A stretch of 64,000 nt of DNA from an uncultured Flavobacteriales bacterium. Lineage in GTDB: Bacteria; Bacteroidota; Bacteroidia; Flavobacteriales; Crocinitomicaceae. The translations under genes and the position numbers were made by a program. Position 1 is the first letter of the stretch. Each line of letters opens with the position of its first letter. The stretch is taken from positions 167,318-231,317 of the forward strand of contig CAMLRS010000007.1 of the NCBI GenBank assembly GCA_946482515.1, read 5' to 3'. Below are positions 8,679 through 16,577 of the stretch, piece after piece. Below the pieces are notes generated by a model. That model made no database searches. It was not told where the DNA came from and worked only from the letters and a program-made list of their open reading frames with translations.

Positions 8679-10184
8679 TTAATAACCGTTATTCATTTCT
8701 ATGTAGGGATACAGAAAAATAGGCTGTGTAATACAGGTATTGTATTCAATTGTCCAGGGGAACGTCAAGGTATCGGCTTTGCAGCTGATAATGGTTTCCT
8801 TCGTCTCGTATCGGAATTTGAGGTAGTTTTCATCGACATAACGGTAATACATTTTCTCGGGGGAATCTGATTTGACGTCATACGTTATTTTGTCGACGAT
8901 TTCCTTGTAGGTGAATTTAAAGTTCGAAGGGTAGCACTCGTAGTAGATCGTAACGTCGACAAGTGTTTCTTTGTATACAATGTATCGGAAACGGTTAATA
9001 AGATAACCGTTTTTCAGTCTGATCTTATCGGGATTACGGCCTTCATATATGTCGCATTTCAATCCTTTATAGGTTGTTTTTCCTGCGTGTTTCACCGGTC
9101 CGATTTCCCGGATATGATGGAGTTCACAACCCAGCGAATTCGAGAAGACTTTTTGTGAATTATTTCTTCCGTCATAATCGATCCGCAAGAATTTCGTCCA
9201 GGGAATATAGAGCGATTTGACATAGTCCACATCCGACTTGTTTGGAATGATGGATTTCTTTTTCAGATCGTATCTGGCGTATTTGTATTCCAACGTGTAG
9301 TCCAGTGAGCAGTCAAGGTAGAGCTTGTCCCGATGATCATTGGTAATGAAATGTAGGTAAACCTGATCGTATTTCTCCGGATGGTTCAGCACAGTTGTCA
9401 ACGAACGCACAATTTCGGAAGAAAGCTGCTCCACCTCTTCATTGCTCAATGCCTGGATATAGGCTGTATCGTTAAAGTTCAGTGTGAGATAAATTGTAGA
9501 CGGTTTTTCATAAATGGCCTTGATGTCTGAAGTTCCTTTTCCGAGAAAAACAGAGACGTTGAGCTTCTTTTCCAAGGCAGCTTTCCAGCTGATCTCTTCT
9601 GGTGAAAGCTCAACCGGCTTTCTTTTTTTCAGCTTGTAGCAAACGTTGTTATTGAAATCGAACAGCCAGCCTTTTTCCTCCCAAAACGGGCACCATTCCG
9701 GATCTGAAACGGTTTTAGGGATATCGTATTTGTCACTGGCCATATTAGGTGTTTCCGGATTGAACTCGAATTGATCTTCAACAGAATAGAGCAAGCCACC
9801 CAGGTAGCTTTTACCGATTCCTACCGTCATATAAGGTCGCCCGCCCCAGGATCCCTGATGAAACTGTATCCAGACTTTTTGTTCAATGTTTTTGAATTTT
9901 TCAGGGCGTACGTCATCGATGGCGCCGATTATCAGCCAGGTAAAAAACATCACAACGATATATAAACCGGAATAAACGATAATTGAGCTTACCGTAAGCA
10001 CTACCCGACCGGTCGTTTTGAGATTAATAAACCAGATAGACAGTACCAGCACGGACAAAATGAACCAGAAAAACTGTTCTGCATAAACGGAATAGAAATG
10101 CAAGCCGCTCACCAGCATAGCGATCCTGAAAAACAGTAAGGCGGCCAGAATTGATATGATCCATTTTTTTATCCGGAGTTTCAT
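8679..10184 (-). CDS. Membrane-anchored protein of unknown function
   Basis: 501 residues. Three hydrophobic helices occupy residues about 9-27, 36-54 and 61-85. The remaining ~400 residues form a soluble beta-rich domain with many Tyr, Asp and Lys and no recognised motif. Two Trp-Glu segments (PEWCPFWEEKGWLF) stand out near residue 165. GC content is lower than the flanking housekeeping genes by eye. A TATGTTTG box (complement of 10217-10224) lies about 33 bases upstream of the start. The 94-residue protein follows in the same transcript. Function unknown. Confidence 0.65.
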   Translation of the reverse strand: MKLRIKKWIISILAALLFFRIAMLVSGLHFYSVYAEQFFWFILSVLVLSIWFINLKTTGRVVLTVSSIIVYSGLYIVVMFFTWLIIGAIDDVRPEKFKNIEQKVWIQFHQGSWGGRPYMTVGIGKSYLGGLLYSVEDQFEFNPETPNMASDKYDIPKTVSDPEWCPFWEEKGWLFDFNNNVCYKLKKRKPVELSPEEISWKAALEKKLNVSVFLGKGTSDIKAIYEKPSTIYLTLNFNDTAYIQALSNEEVEQLSSEIVRSLTTVLNHPEKYDQVYLHFITNDHRDKLYLDCSLDYTLEYKYARYDLKKKSIIPNKSDVDYVKSLYIPWTKFLRIDYDGRNNSQKVFSNSLGCELHHIREIGPVKHAGKTTYKGLKCDIYEGRNPDKIRLKNGYLINRFRYIVYKETLVDVTIYYECYPSNFKFTYKEIVDKITYDVKSDSPEKMYYRYVDENYLKFRYETKETIISCKADTLTFPWTIEYNTCITQPIFLYPYIEMNNGY

Positions 10185-10216
10185 ACGTTATCGAAAGAGG
10201 TTAATTATCAACTTAA

Positions 10217-10224
10217 CAAACATA
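10217..10224 (-). promoter_or_regulatory. -7 box for the 501-residue membrane protein gene
   Basis: The complement reads TATGTTTG, an exact TAnnTTTG match, 33 bases upstream of the ATG at 10184. Confidence 0.55.
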
Positions 10225-10337
10225 CTGTTCGATTTACGATTGGTGAAACGGTTTTGCCATACTTATACCGGTTCAGTTGCGGTATTCCGTACAGTTAAAC
10301 TTTACCAAGTGATTGGAGTGCCATTTTTTGTTCGATT

Positions 10338-10865
10338 TTACGGGATGTAACGAGCCAGCAGCTTCCGCATTTTTGTGTCGCCCTCGTGGGTCATCGAGCC
10401 CCATTTGGTTGTGCCCAGCTTCGGATCCATGCCCAGCATTCCTTCATAGGTCACAGACGCCTTGTTGATGATCTTTCCGGCAGCATCGGTGAAATCAATT
10501 TCATAGCCTGTATAAGTTGTTCCGACTTCGCCCCATTGAAAGTTCGATGAGTCGCTCACGATCGCCCGGAATTCGGCGATAAAGTCGGCGTCGATCTCCA
10601 CAGCATCTCCTCGGATGTATCCTTCATCTTCGTTGCCGGCATTCGGATACAGTTTACCGCCGCTAACCGTTTTGGTGGGGAACGTCAATCCGTTCTGCTG
10701 GATGCAATCACACATTTCGGTGTAATGCTGAGCATCGTCTGCGATGTCCCCACACGCCGTGTAGGTTTCGAGCTTGATTGCTGCTGGTTTTTGTGCCGAT
10801 TCATTCTGACAGGCTGTAAGAATCAGGGCGAAAGAGAAGAAGGTGATAAGGCGAATGAGTTTCAT
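10338..10865 (-). CDS. Putative lipoprotein of unknown function
   Basis: 175 residues. The lipobox ILTAC places the lipidated cysteine at residue 19 in MKLIRLITFFSFALILTAC. A CGDIADD...YTEMCDCI stretch supplies three more cysteines. The C-terminal part (KLGTTKWGSMTHEGDTKMRK) looks like the end of a small soluble domain. No family recognised. A perfect -7 box lies about 47 bases upstream. Monocistronic by context, with a gap of 110 bases before the peptidase gene stop. Confidence 0.7.
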   Translation of the reverse strand: MKLIRLITFFSFALILTACQNESAQKPAAIKLETYTACGDIADDAQHYTEMCDCIQQNGLTFPTKTVSGGKLYPNAGNEDEGYIRGDAVEIDADFIAEFRAIVSDSSNFQWGEVGTTYTGYEIDFTDAAGKIINKASVTYEGMLGMDPKLGTTKWGSMTHEGDTKMRKLLARYIP

Positions 10866-10911
10866 AAGAAAAGCTATTGACGTTTATAATTCGGGTTAAC
10901 GTGCACAGTTA

Positions 10912-10919
10912 CAAACATA
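10912..10919 (-). promoter_or_regulatory. -7 box for the 175-residue lipoprotein gene
   Basis: The complement reads TATGTTTG, exact TAnnTTTG, 47 bases upstream of the ATG at 10865. Confidence 0.55.
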
Positions 10920-10975
10920 GAGAGCGCTTTTTGTAAAAGCAACAAGTAGTTTTTGAACGTCCAACTCGTCCGATT

Positions 10976-12796
10976 TCACGGTTTAATCGCCCGTTGCACC
11001 TTTTTGATGCCGCCAACCACAGGCAGTGTTATGCTGGTGCCGTTCGGATCGATGGTCAGCTTCGTTCCGGGTTCGGGCCAAAGCGTAAATTCCTGGTCGC
11101 TCGAAAAGATCAGCAAGCCGATTTGCTGGTACGTTCCGATTAGCTGATCATCGGGCATTAAGTCGAAAGAAACCTCGTAGAATTCTCCCGGTTTCAGCAA
11201 TTCACCTTTCGTAAGTGACTGGTGATTTTGAGGATCGGCCCAGCCCCGCGTGATGATGTTGTCGTAAATTTTACCCGGTTCCCACGGCAGAGAAACCAGC
11301 CATACAGAGAGGTTGGCCGCGGGTTTGCTGCTCGACAGCCGAATGGTTACACGAGGGACACCTGAAATCCGAACGGGTTCTTCAAAAGCCGGAAAAACAT
11401 ACAGCAATCGATTGGCGGCATGCTCGCTTTCGAGTAATTCCTGTCCCGTGAAACTGACATCGTCGATCAGCGTGTCGTTTACCTGAAGTTCCGGTTTTTC
11501 AAGCATCAATGTCCCGGTATTGTTGTCTCCGGATTTCAGGTAGAAAGTAACTTCCGAAGCATTGGGATCGGGATAGTCATCGTAGGGTACAGGTGCATCC
11601 GAATGCTCGCGGAGAATCACCACTGGCGGATCGTTTTCCACACCATTTTCTACTCCGTGCAGGTAACGGGTAAACCATCGGTTCATCATTGTAAACGGCG
11701 GATCTCCGCCATGCGCGTCCTGATGATAATAGAGCTGCACGGGCAAACCTTTGTCTTTTGCCACCTGGTAGAACCGGTAGCTCTGTTCCGGCATCACATT
11801 CCAGTCGTTGAAACCGTGGGCCATGATCATTGCCGCTTTCATACGGTCGATGTTGTTCAGGTAATCCCTGGATGCCCAGAACTCGTTGTAATCACCCGTA
11901 ATCCTGTCCTGATTTTTCGCCAGGATGCTGTCCCGGACATGCCGGTTATTGTACTTTCGCCTGGATTTGTCGCCGGTGTTGATCGCGTCGTAAAGCACGT
12001 CCATATCCTCGCCCAAATACCCGTCGGGCGATCTCACCAGGCCATTCGAACGGTAATAATGGTAGAAGGAAGTAACGGGCGCGACGGGAATAATCGCTTC
12101 CAGTCCTTCGACTCCGGTTGTTGCGGCGGCTATGCAAAGCGTCCCGTCGTAAGAAGTCCCGGTCATCCCGATCTTTCCGCTACACCAATAGGCAACAGCT
12201 TCTTTCGTTCCTGTGCGCGTTGTATAGCCTTTAGCCCGGCCGCACAGCCAGTCGATCACCGCTTTGGGAGCCAATGATTCATTTTCACCACCTATGGTTG
12301 GCGAGCCGTCCGACAAGCCGGTTCCGGGAGAAGAAGAATAAACGGTTATGTAGCCTCTCGGTACCCATGTGTTATCCGAGGAATTCGCCAGCAGCGGCCG
12401 TTTCTTCCGTGTGCCAAGCTTGGAATGCTTGTGTGGTTTTGGTGTTTCACCCAACTCGTGTTTTACATCCCAGTAATTGTCAGAGAACCCTAAATACGAC
12501 AACAATCGCAGGCCATAATACGGGCTGGTCATGTAAACAACCGGCAGTTTCAGTCCGTTCGAATCCGTTTGATTGGGCCTGGTGACAAATACATGCATCC
12601 GGTCCGGTTTCCCGTCGCCGTCCGAATCAAACGTAGTTTCCACCCACAGCTCTTCTTTGATCCAGTTTTCCGGGTTGCTGAATTCCGGAACAACCTGCGC
12701 TTCGCCATTTTTAAACACAGGTACCGGGCTTTGCTGGGCCAGGACAGGACCTAAGCTCAGGCAGAAAAAGAAAAGAAGGATAAAAGGGAATTTCAT
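10976..12796 (-). CDS. Secreted Xaa-Pro dipeptidyl-peptidase (S15 / CocE-NonD family)
   Basis: 606 residues with a signal peptide (MKFPFILLFFFCLSLGPVLAQ). The alpha/beta-hydrolase domain has the nucleophile elbow GTSYDG with Ser215, an aspartate in HGFNDWNV (Asp331) and a histidine in DAHGG (His362), together a complete catalytic triad. The last 200 residues form the jelly-roll domain usual for CocE/S15 enzymes (VTFYLKSGDNNTG onward). It should release X-Pro dipeptides from peptide N-termini in the periplasm or outside the cell; an acylhydrolase activity as in CocE is the alternative. The start at 12796 is fixed by the signal peptide. Confidence 0.92.
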   Translation of the reverse strand: MKFPFILLFFFCLSLGPVLAQQSPVPVFKNGEAQVVPEFSNPENWIKEELWVETTFDSDGDGKPDRMHVFVTRPNQTDSNGLKLPVVYMTSPYYGLRLLSYLGFSDNYWDVKHELGETPKPHKHSKLGTRKKRPLLANSSDNTWVPRGYITVYSSSPGTGLSDGSPTIGGENESLAPKAVIDWLCGRAKGYTTRTGTKEAVAYWCSGKIGMTGTSYDGTLCIAAATTGVEGLEAIIPVAPVTSFYHYYRSNGLVRSPDGYLGEDMDVLYDAINTGDKSRRKYNNRHVRDSILAKNQDRITGDYNEFWASRDYLNNIDRMKAAMIMAHGFNDWNVMPEQSYRFYQVAKDKGLPVQLYYHQDAHGGDPPFTMMNRWFTRYLHGVENGVENDPPVVILREHSDAPVPYDDYPDPNASEVTFYLKSGDNNTGTLMLEKPELQVNDTLIDDVSFTGQELLESEHAANRLLYVFPAFEEPVRISGVPRVTIRLSSSKPAANLSVWLVSLPWEPGKIYDNIITRGWADPQNHQSLTKGELLKPGEFYEVSFDLMPDDQLIGTYQQIGLLIFSSDQEFTLWPEPGTKLTIDPNGTSITLPVVGGIKKVQRAIKP

Positions 12797-13062
12797 TCGT
12801 TGCTCTTAGGATTTTATGATTAGTCCGGCTTATAAAAATAGTGGATTTTGAAGAGATGGAGTTTGAGAATAAACCGGAATCACACTCGGCCCTCACGCCT
12901 GTCCCGATTGAAGCATAGCGGAATAACGGGACTCGCGCTGAAGAAAAGCGCATCCGCCGCGGCGGAAACGTGCGTCCGCCTCAGGCGGATAAGAGCCCGA
13001 CGAACTCAATCAAAACTTTAGGGAAATAAAAAAGGTTACCAAATCTGGCAACCTTCTTTCGT
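12797..13062. other. Intergenic region with degenerate module end and GC-rich palindromes
   Basis: No gene seen. It contains two GC-rich palindromes (TCCGCCGCGGCGGA at 12953-12966 and TCCGCCTCAGGCGGA at 12975-12989). It also holds a 20-base sequence at 12931-12950 that recurs at 13858, and GAGCCCGACGAACTC at 12993-13007, which matches the initiator tRNA anticodon/D-arm stretch at 15673 onward at 14 of 15 positions. An imperfect hairpin (AAGGTT at 13032-13037 pairing with AACCTT at 13050-13055) precedes the tRNA-like fragment. Confidence 0.55.
12931..12950 (+). repeat. Module-end direct repeat, copy 1
   Basis: ACTCGCGCTGAAGAAAAGCG. The same sequence with one extra A is found at 13858-13878. 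Each copy lies just to the left of a terminator hairpin and a tRNA 3'-end-like sequence, so the repeat appears to mark one end of a tandem module. Confidence 0.6.
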
Positions 13063-13090
13063 TGTAGCGGGGACACGACCATTATCGAAC
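13063..13090 (-). pseudogene. Detached tRNA-fMet 3'-end fragment (candidate att site)
   Basis: Positions 13063-13079 (TGTAGCGGGGACACGAC) are identical over 17 bases to the 3' end of the intact initiator tRNA at 15632-15648. After a 5-base insertion (CATTA) the match resumes with TCGAAC, the T-loop. The rest of the tRNA is absent. A hairpin sits directly to the left, as it does for the intact tRNA. This is what integration at the 3' end of a tRNA gene leaves behind, though no integrase is present. Confidence 0.65.
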
Positions 13091-13136
13091 ATTGAGCTTC
13101 TGGAAGATCTATTACTTATAGAAACAGTGCTGTAAG

Positions 13137-13772
13137 TTATTTCCAAGCCTCCAATAAACCCTTGATGGTCACAATATCCATTATTCGGGCATCAGCGTCC
13201 AATAAGGTGTTGTTCCGTTTTAATTGGACATTCTCTCTTAGTAATGTATTCAAATTTCCAATTTTGTTGTCCTCGATCAAGGTTACCTTGTAAACATAAC
13301 CGTCTATGTACCAAATCACATAATTGCCTTCACTGGAATTCAGTTTTCGGATGCCGGGGACGAAGAGAGAATCAATACGATAGAAATAGCGTTCTGAGAC
13401 AACAGACGCAGCATAATTATTAGATGAAGCATACTTTTCCGCGTCATCTATTTTCTTCAGGAAATCATTATAAATTGCTGTTTTCAGCTGTCCGGTAGAA
13501 TCCTTCACATAGCTTACCGTTGCAATTACATGAACCGAATCATAACGATTAGCGCTAGGGTTTCCAAAATTGCAAAGGGTTTGAATATACTGAGCGGCAT
13601 CTATCGTATTGGTTGTTACCTGAACGCGAACGCCTGCGATGGTGTCAAAAGCGGAAGAAACCGATAGGGTTCTACAGTTTTTATAGACAATTTCCACGGG
13701 ATAAGATACATTCTGGGTGGAAGCATCGGTGATGATCCAAACAAAAAGAAATGTCAAAAGATAATTAGGCAT
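13137..13772 (-). CDS. Secreted protein of unknown function in the tRNA-fMet island
   Basis: 211 residues. MPNYLLTFLFVWIITDASTQ is a signal peptide. The mature chain is hydrophilic, with two cysteines and a C-terminal predicted helix (VQLKRNNTLLDADARIMD). I recognise no family. It is the only gene between two tRNA 3'-end-like sequences (13063 and 13964) and is visibly more AT-rich than the core genes, so it is probably acquired. It has no partner gene within its module. Confidence 0.6.
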   Translation of the reverse strand: MPNYLLTFLFVWIITDASTQNVSYPVEIVYKNCRTLSVSSAFDTIAGVRVQVTTNTIDAAQYIQTLCNFGNPSANRYDSVHVIATVSYVKDSTGQLKTAIYNDFLKKIDDAEKYASSNNYAASVVSERYFYRIDSLFVPGIRKLNSSEGNYVIWYIDGYVYKVTLIEDNKIGNLNTLLRENVQLKRNNTLLDADARIMDIVTIKGLLEAWK

Positions 13773-13857
13773 GAACTAAAGTAATGAATGTTTCTATTAA
13801 CGGTCTTTAGCTCAATATGTTTAACAATTAGTAACTATTCCGAAATTCCACACTCAC

Positions 13858-13878
13858 ACTCGCGCTGAAGAAAAAGCG
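13858..13878 (+). repeat. Module-end direct repeat, copy 2
   Basis: Same as 12931-12950 apart from one inserted A in the A-run. It lies 40 bases left of the strong hairpin at 13919-13964. Confidence 0.6.
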
Positions 13879-13918
13879 ATCGATAAGTAGTGTGAGTGTG
13901 GAGTGTGAGAGTAGAGGG

Positions 13919-13964
13919 AAAAAGAAAAAGCGTTGTTCGTTTACGAATGACGCTTTTTCTTTTT
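13919..13964 (-). terminator. Long terminator hairpin in the tRNA-fMet island
   Basis: A 22-bp stem with two mismatches. The left arm begins AAAAAGAAAAAGCG at 13919 and the right arm ends CGCTTTTTCTTTTT at 13964, with a tiny loop near 13941. It follows the minus-strand nuclease operon and the tRNA-like fragment at 13964-13991, and A/T-rich arms let it work on both strands. Confidence 0.75.
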
Positions 13965-13991
13965 GTAGGAGTGCAGGGTCGCGTATCGAAC
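13964..13991 (-). pseudogene. Degenerate tRNA 3'-end-like sequence
   Basis: On the minus strand it reads GTTCGATACGCGACCC then TGCACTCCTACA: a T-loop motif followed by an acceptor-like tail ending TACA, the same ending as both tRNAs of this window. It differs from tRNA-fMet in the acceptor arm, so it may come from another tRNA or be decayed. Its TATCGAAC (13984-13991) recurs at 13083-13090 and 15523-15530. Confidence 0.45.
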
Positions 13992-14061
13992 AAGACGCTT
14001 GCAGAGGATATTCATTTACTATTGCGCTAATTAGAACTGGCGAAGTAGATTTGAATATCAG

Positions 14062-14802
14062 TTAGTGCTTAACAATGACTAATTGAATATTGTCTGCGTT
14101 GTCAATATCATTTTTGAACTCATCTTCATCACGGATGGTTCCAATATCGTAGATGAGAAATAACAATTGAGAATACTGCTTACCGTATGCTTGGATGTCA
14201 GCATTTATCTCATCGACTATCTCCTTAGACTTCGCTTTAGTTTTTGAAATCTTAATTTCGAACGCCAAATCCAATTTAGGAAAAATGAAATCTGGTTTAT
14301 ATTCTTTTATTGACACTTTTACTCTTCCGACCTCCCTATCGTAATCAATTCCTTTTGACATCCCTTTGCCAATAAGCATTTGTTCAATTGTATCCTGAAT
14401 GTACATTTCATTTTCAGGATCTCGAAGCACTGCTCTCCTTAGGTTAGAGCTAAAAAAGTTCTTCAGATTAAAAATCTCTTCAATTTTTATTTCAAGATGA
14501 TTTTCTATCGTTGACCTAATCAACGCTAAATTACCAAGTACGGCATCAAAGTACATCTTCTGCTGGGAATGAATTGTATCACTTGTACCAGGGACATTCG
14601 GCAGATCATAGAAGTCGAATATTATATTAGTTCCAATTTCCTTACAGACTAACGCGCCAATCTGATTGGATTTTGTCATAAAATTTTTGTAATTACTGAA
14701 CGAAAATAACATCGTTTGGTCTGTGCCCCTATAAATTGCCTTCATCGCATCCTCTAATGCAACTGTATTTGAGAGCAGATCCTTCAATTTTTTTTTATCC
14801 AT
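14062..14802 (-). CDS. PD-(D/E)XK nuclease-superfamily protein (DpnII/MboI-like C-terminus)
   Basis: 246 residues. Residues about 165-225 hold a restriction-endonuclease-fold core: KPDFIFPKLDLAFEIKIS gives the catalytic D...EIK pattern, followed by the helix EIVDEINADIQAYGKQY and the strand LLFLIYDIG. This combination is typical of the DpnII/MboI-like domain found in stand-alone and defence-associated proteins. The N-terminal 150 residues are helical and unrecognised. It starts 9 bases after the stop of the 204-residue gene, so the two form an operon. AT-rich, inside the tRNA-fMet island. It may be a DNA-cleaving effector of a phage-defence unit (inference). Confidence 0.75.
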   Translation of the reverse strand: MDKKKLKDLLSNTVALEDAMKAIYRGTDQTMLFSFSNYKNFMTKSNQIGALVCKEIGTNIIFDFYDLPNVPGTSDTIHSQQKMYFDAVLGNLALIRSTIENHLEIKIEEIFNLKNFFSSNLRRAVLRDPENEMYIQDTIEQMLIGKGMSKGIDYDREVGRVKVSIKEYKPDFIFPKLDLAFEIKISKTKAKSKEIVDEINADIQAYGKQYSQLLFLIYDIGTIRDEDEFKNDIDNADNIQLVIVKH

Positions 14803-14811
14803 GATTTTATT

Positions 14812-15426
14812 TCACTTTGGGTGTATCAATAAGGTTTCACAAAAGATTTCTGTGGGATTATTAATCTCCAAAGTTAATGGCTGGATGATTCCTTCATCAT
14901 AAATAGCGTCTGATGGAACGATTACAATTCTAAATTCGTGGTCATTCATAAACTGATGTGGTTTGCAAAAGTAAGGAGGGTTAACCGCCTCGGTAAATGC
15001 TTGCGGGCGGTGATTAGGATTGTAATATGTTACTGGACCAAATAAAACCAATAGGTGTTGTCCGAAATATTTCTGGATTGCAGCTTCAAGACCTAGAACG
15101 AATTTTCCAAAGTCTTTGATAGTGACACAATAATCCTTCCTCGCGGTCGATACCAATGATGTAGTCGCGCAAAATGCCCATGCATTACCAATTTTTCTAT
15201 ATTGACTTCCTATACTTCCGGTCGAAAAAATCTTACCATCGACTACAATATCACGCTTTCTATAATCCTGAATCTCGTAGTATTGCTCACCTTCATCTCT
15301 AAACCTATCATCTTCTAAGGAGATGAATGCGTGGACTGGGGTAAATCTTATTCTGCCCTCCTCGAAAAGCTCTTGAGCATATTTCTTTTTGTCAAAAAAA
15401 CGGTGTACGGGAATAGGAAATACCAT
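14812..15426 (-). CDS. Protein of unknown function, first gene of the island operon
   Basis: 204 residues, no signal peptide or membrane segment. Notable stretches are FEEGRIRFTPVHAF followed by DDRFRDEGEQ near the N-terminus, WAFCATTSL near residue 88, and NDHEFRIVIVP near the C-terminus. The order (FRDE early, EFR-I-V late) is loosely like DUF2971-type proteins, but I cannot claim membership. Upstream partner of the PD-(D/E)XK protein, separated by 9 bases. Low GC and location at the tRNA integration site suggest joint acquisition. Possible roles are sensor or antitoxin-like partner. Confidence 0.65.
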   Translation of the reverse strand: MVFPIPVHRFFDKKKYAQELFEEGRIRFTPVHAFISLEDDRFRDEGEQYYEIQDYRKRDIVVDGKIFSTGSIGSQYRKIGNAWAFCATTSLVSTARKDYCVTIKDFGKFVLGLEAAIQKYFGQHLLVLFGPVTYYNPNHRPQAFTEAVNPPYFCKPHQFMNDHEFRIVIVPSDAIYDEGIIQPLTLEINNPTEIFCETLLIHPK

Positions 15427-15522
15427 AATATAAATGTTAGCAATGCATTTATTTAACCGATATAAACGTATTCAAAAAATGATCATCCTGATTGGTTAGT
15501 CTATATTTTCCAAATTGACAAG

Positions 15523-15530
15523 TATCGAAC
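15523..15530 (+). repeat. TATCGAAC module-junction octamer
   Basis: Third occurrence of TATCGAAC, beside 13083 and 13984, at the upstream edge of the two-gene unit. No tRNA-like acceptor sequence is attached here. The region from 15427 to 15598 has no gene. Confidence 0.4.
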
Positions 15531-15598
15531 AAACACGTAAACATATTAACTCAGCAAATCCCAGCATTGACGCTGGTTTTGGAAGGTCAGAAAATGAC

Positions 15599-15624
15599 AA
15601 AAGGCATCATTTCTGATGCCTTTT
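15599..15624 (-). terminator. Terminator of initiator tRNA-Met
   Basis: A perfect 11-bp stem, AAAAGGCATCA at 15599-15609 and TGATGCCTTTT at 15614-15624, with a TTTC loop. It starts 9 bases past the mature tRNA 3' end. A second small hairpin (CCAGC/GCTGG at 15561-15576) follows. Confidence 0.85.
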
Positions 15625-15633
15625 CGTCCTCTG

Positions 15634-15706
<73 letters not shown>

Positions 15707-15741
15707 CTCTAATCAATCATGGATTAACCGTGAATGCGATG

Positions 15742-15749
15742 CAAAGATA
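15742..15749 (-). promoter_or_regulatory. -7 box for initiator tRNA-Met
   Basis: The complement reads TATCTTTG, exact TAnnTTTG, 36 bases upstream of the tRNA 5' end. Confidence 0.6.
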
Positions 15750-15809
15750 GGCATTTTTCGAGGAATGACGAGCATTTAACAATAAAAAAACTTAAAAGGG
15801 GCGAACAGC

Positions 15810-16469
15810 TTACCGTAACTGCCCCACGATCAGCAGGTCCGTTGTTGTGCTGCCATCTGTTTCCGGAAAGTCTTTGCGTTGCAGGTCGATGACCTCAAAA
15901 CCACTGGCTTCGAGCGCTGCCGTCAGGTAATCGGCCTGGTGGTAGTGCATGTAGATTTCCTTGCCGCTCGACCCGGTTTTCCAGCCCGATTTGCTGTAAT
16001 CGTCTTCCATCGTGCTGAGGTACAAAACGCCTTTCGGATGGAGCGTTTTTGCCGCATCGGCGATCAGCTGCAGGGCTTCTTCTTTCGATAAATAGGGCAG
16101 ACAAAAGCCGCACATGATGCCGTCGTAAGTGGTTCCGAGACTCAGTATATTGCGGCAATCCAGTTCTTTGAACTCCGCTGTTGGATTGTTGATCCGGGCG
16201 AGCGCCAGCATATTTGGCGCCAGATCGGTGCCGAGAATCTTGAAATCAGGACGTTTCTTTAACAGGTAACGGGTGATATTTCCCGGTCCGCAGGCCAGCT
16301 CGAGGATGTTTGCATTGGCTTTCGGAAGGGCATTACAAAACACATCGAACGAATCGTTATACAGGTCGAACTCCATGAAACGATCCTGGTAGGCTTTCGC
16401 GTGGAAGTCGAAAATGCTGACGGCGATCGCTGTTTTGTCGGGCTGTTCGTTGGCGTCTTGAGAAGGCAT
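15810..16469 (-). CDS. Class I SAM-dependent methyltransferase
   Basis: 219 residues. Motif I is ILELACGPGNITRYLL (about residues 55-70), followed by the acidic end of strand 2 in LGTDLAP and the motif IV region YDGIMCGFCLPYLS. The fold is the Methyltransf_11/25 type. The C-terminus (STTTDLLIVGQLR) closes the sheet. Substrate unknown; relatives methylate small molecules. An intergenic 65-base palindromic repeat lies 30 bases upstream. Confidence 0.88.
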   Translation of the reverse strand: MPSQDANEQPDKTAIAVSIFDFHAKAYQDRFMEFDLYNDSFDVFCNALPKANANILELACGPGNITRYLLKKRPDFKILGTDLAPNMLALARINNPTAEFKELDCRNILSLGTTYDGIMCGFCLPYLSKEEALQLIADAAKTLHPKGVLYLSTMEDDYSKSGWKTGSSGKEIYMHYHQADYLTAALEASGFEVIDLQRKDFPETDGSTTTDLLIVGQLR

Positions 16470-16498
16470 TATTGCTGTTGTTAAAGAGAATTCTGCGG

Positions 16499-16563
16499 AA
16501 ATTAGGTAATTCCCAAAATTACTAACCGCTACCCAATATTACGTAGCGGTTAGTAATAATACG
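16499..16563. repeat. Dispersed intergenic palindromic repeat, family 1 copy A
   Basis: A 65-base unit nearly identical to 34073-34137. It contains 15-bp perfect arms (core ACTAACCGCTAC at 16521-16532 and GTAGCGGTTAGT at 16543-16554) around a 10-base loop CCAATATTAC. The loop fits the nonamer nAnTATTAC known from HUH-endonuclease origins, but no Rep or transposase gene is nearby. Confidence 0.85.
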
Positions 16564-16577
16564 TCAGGCAGCCGAAT

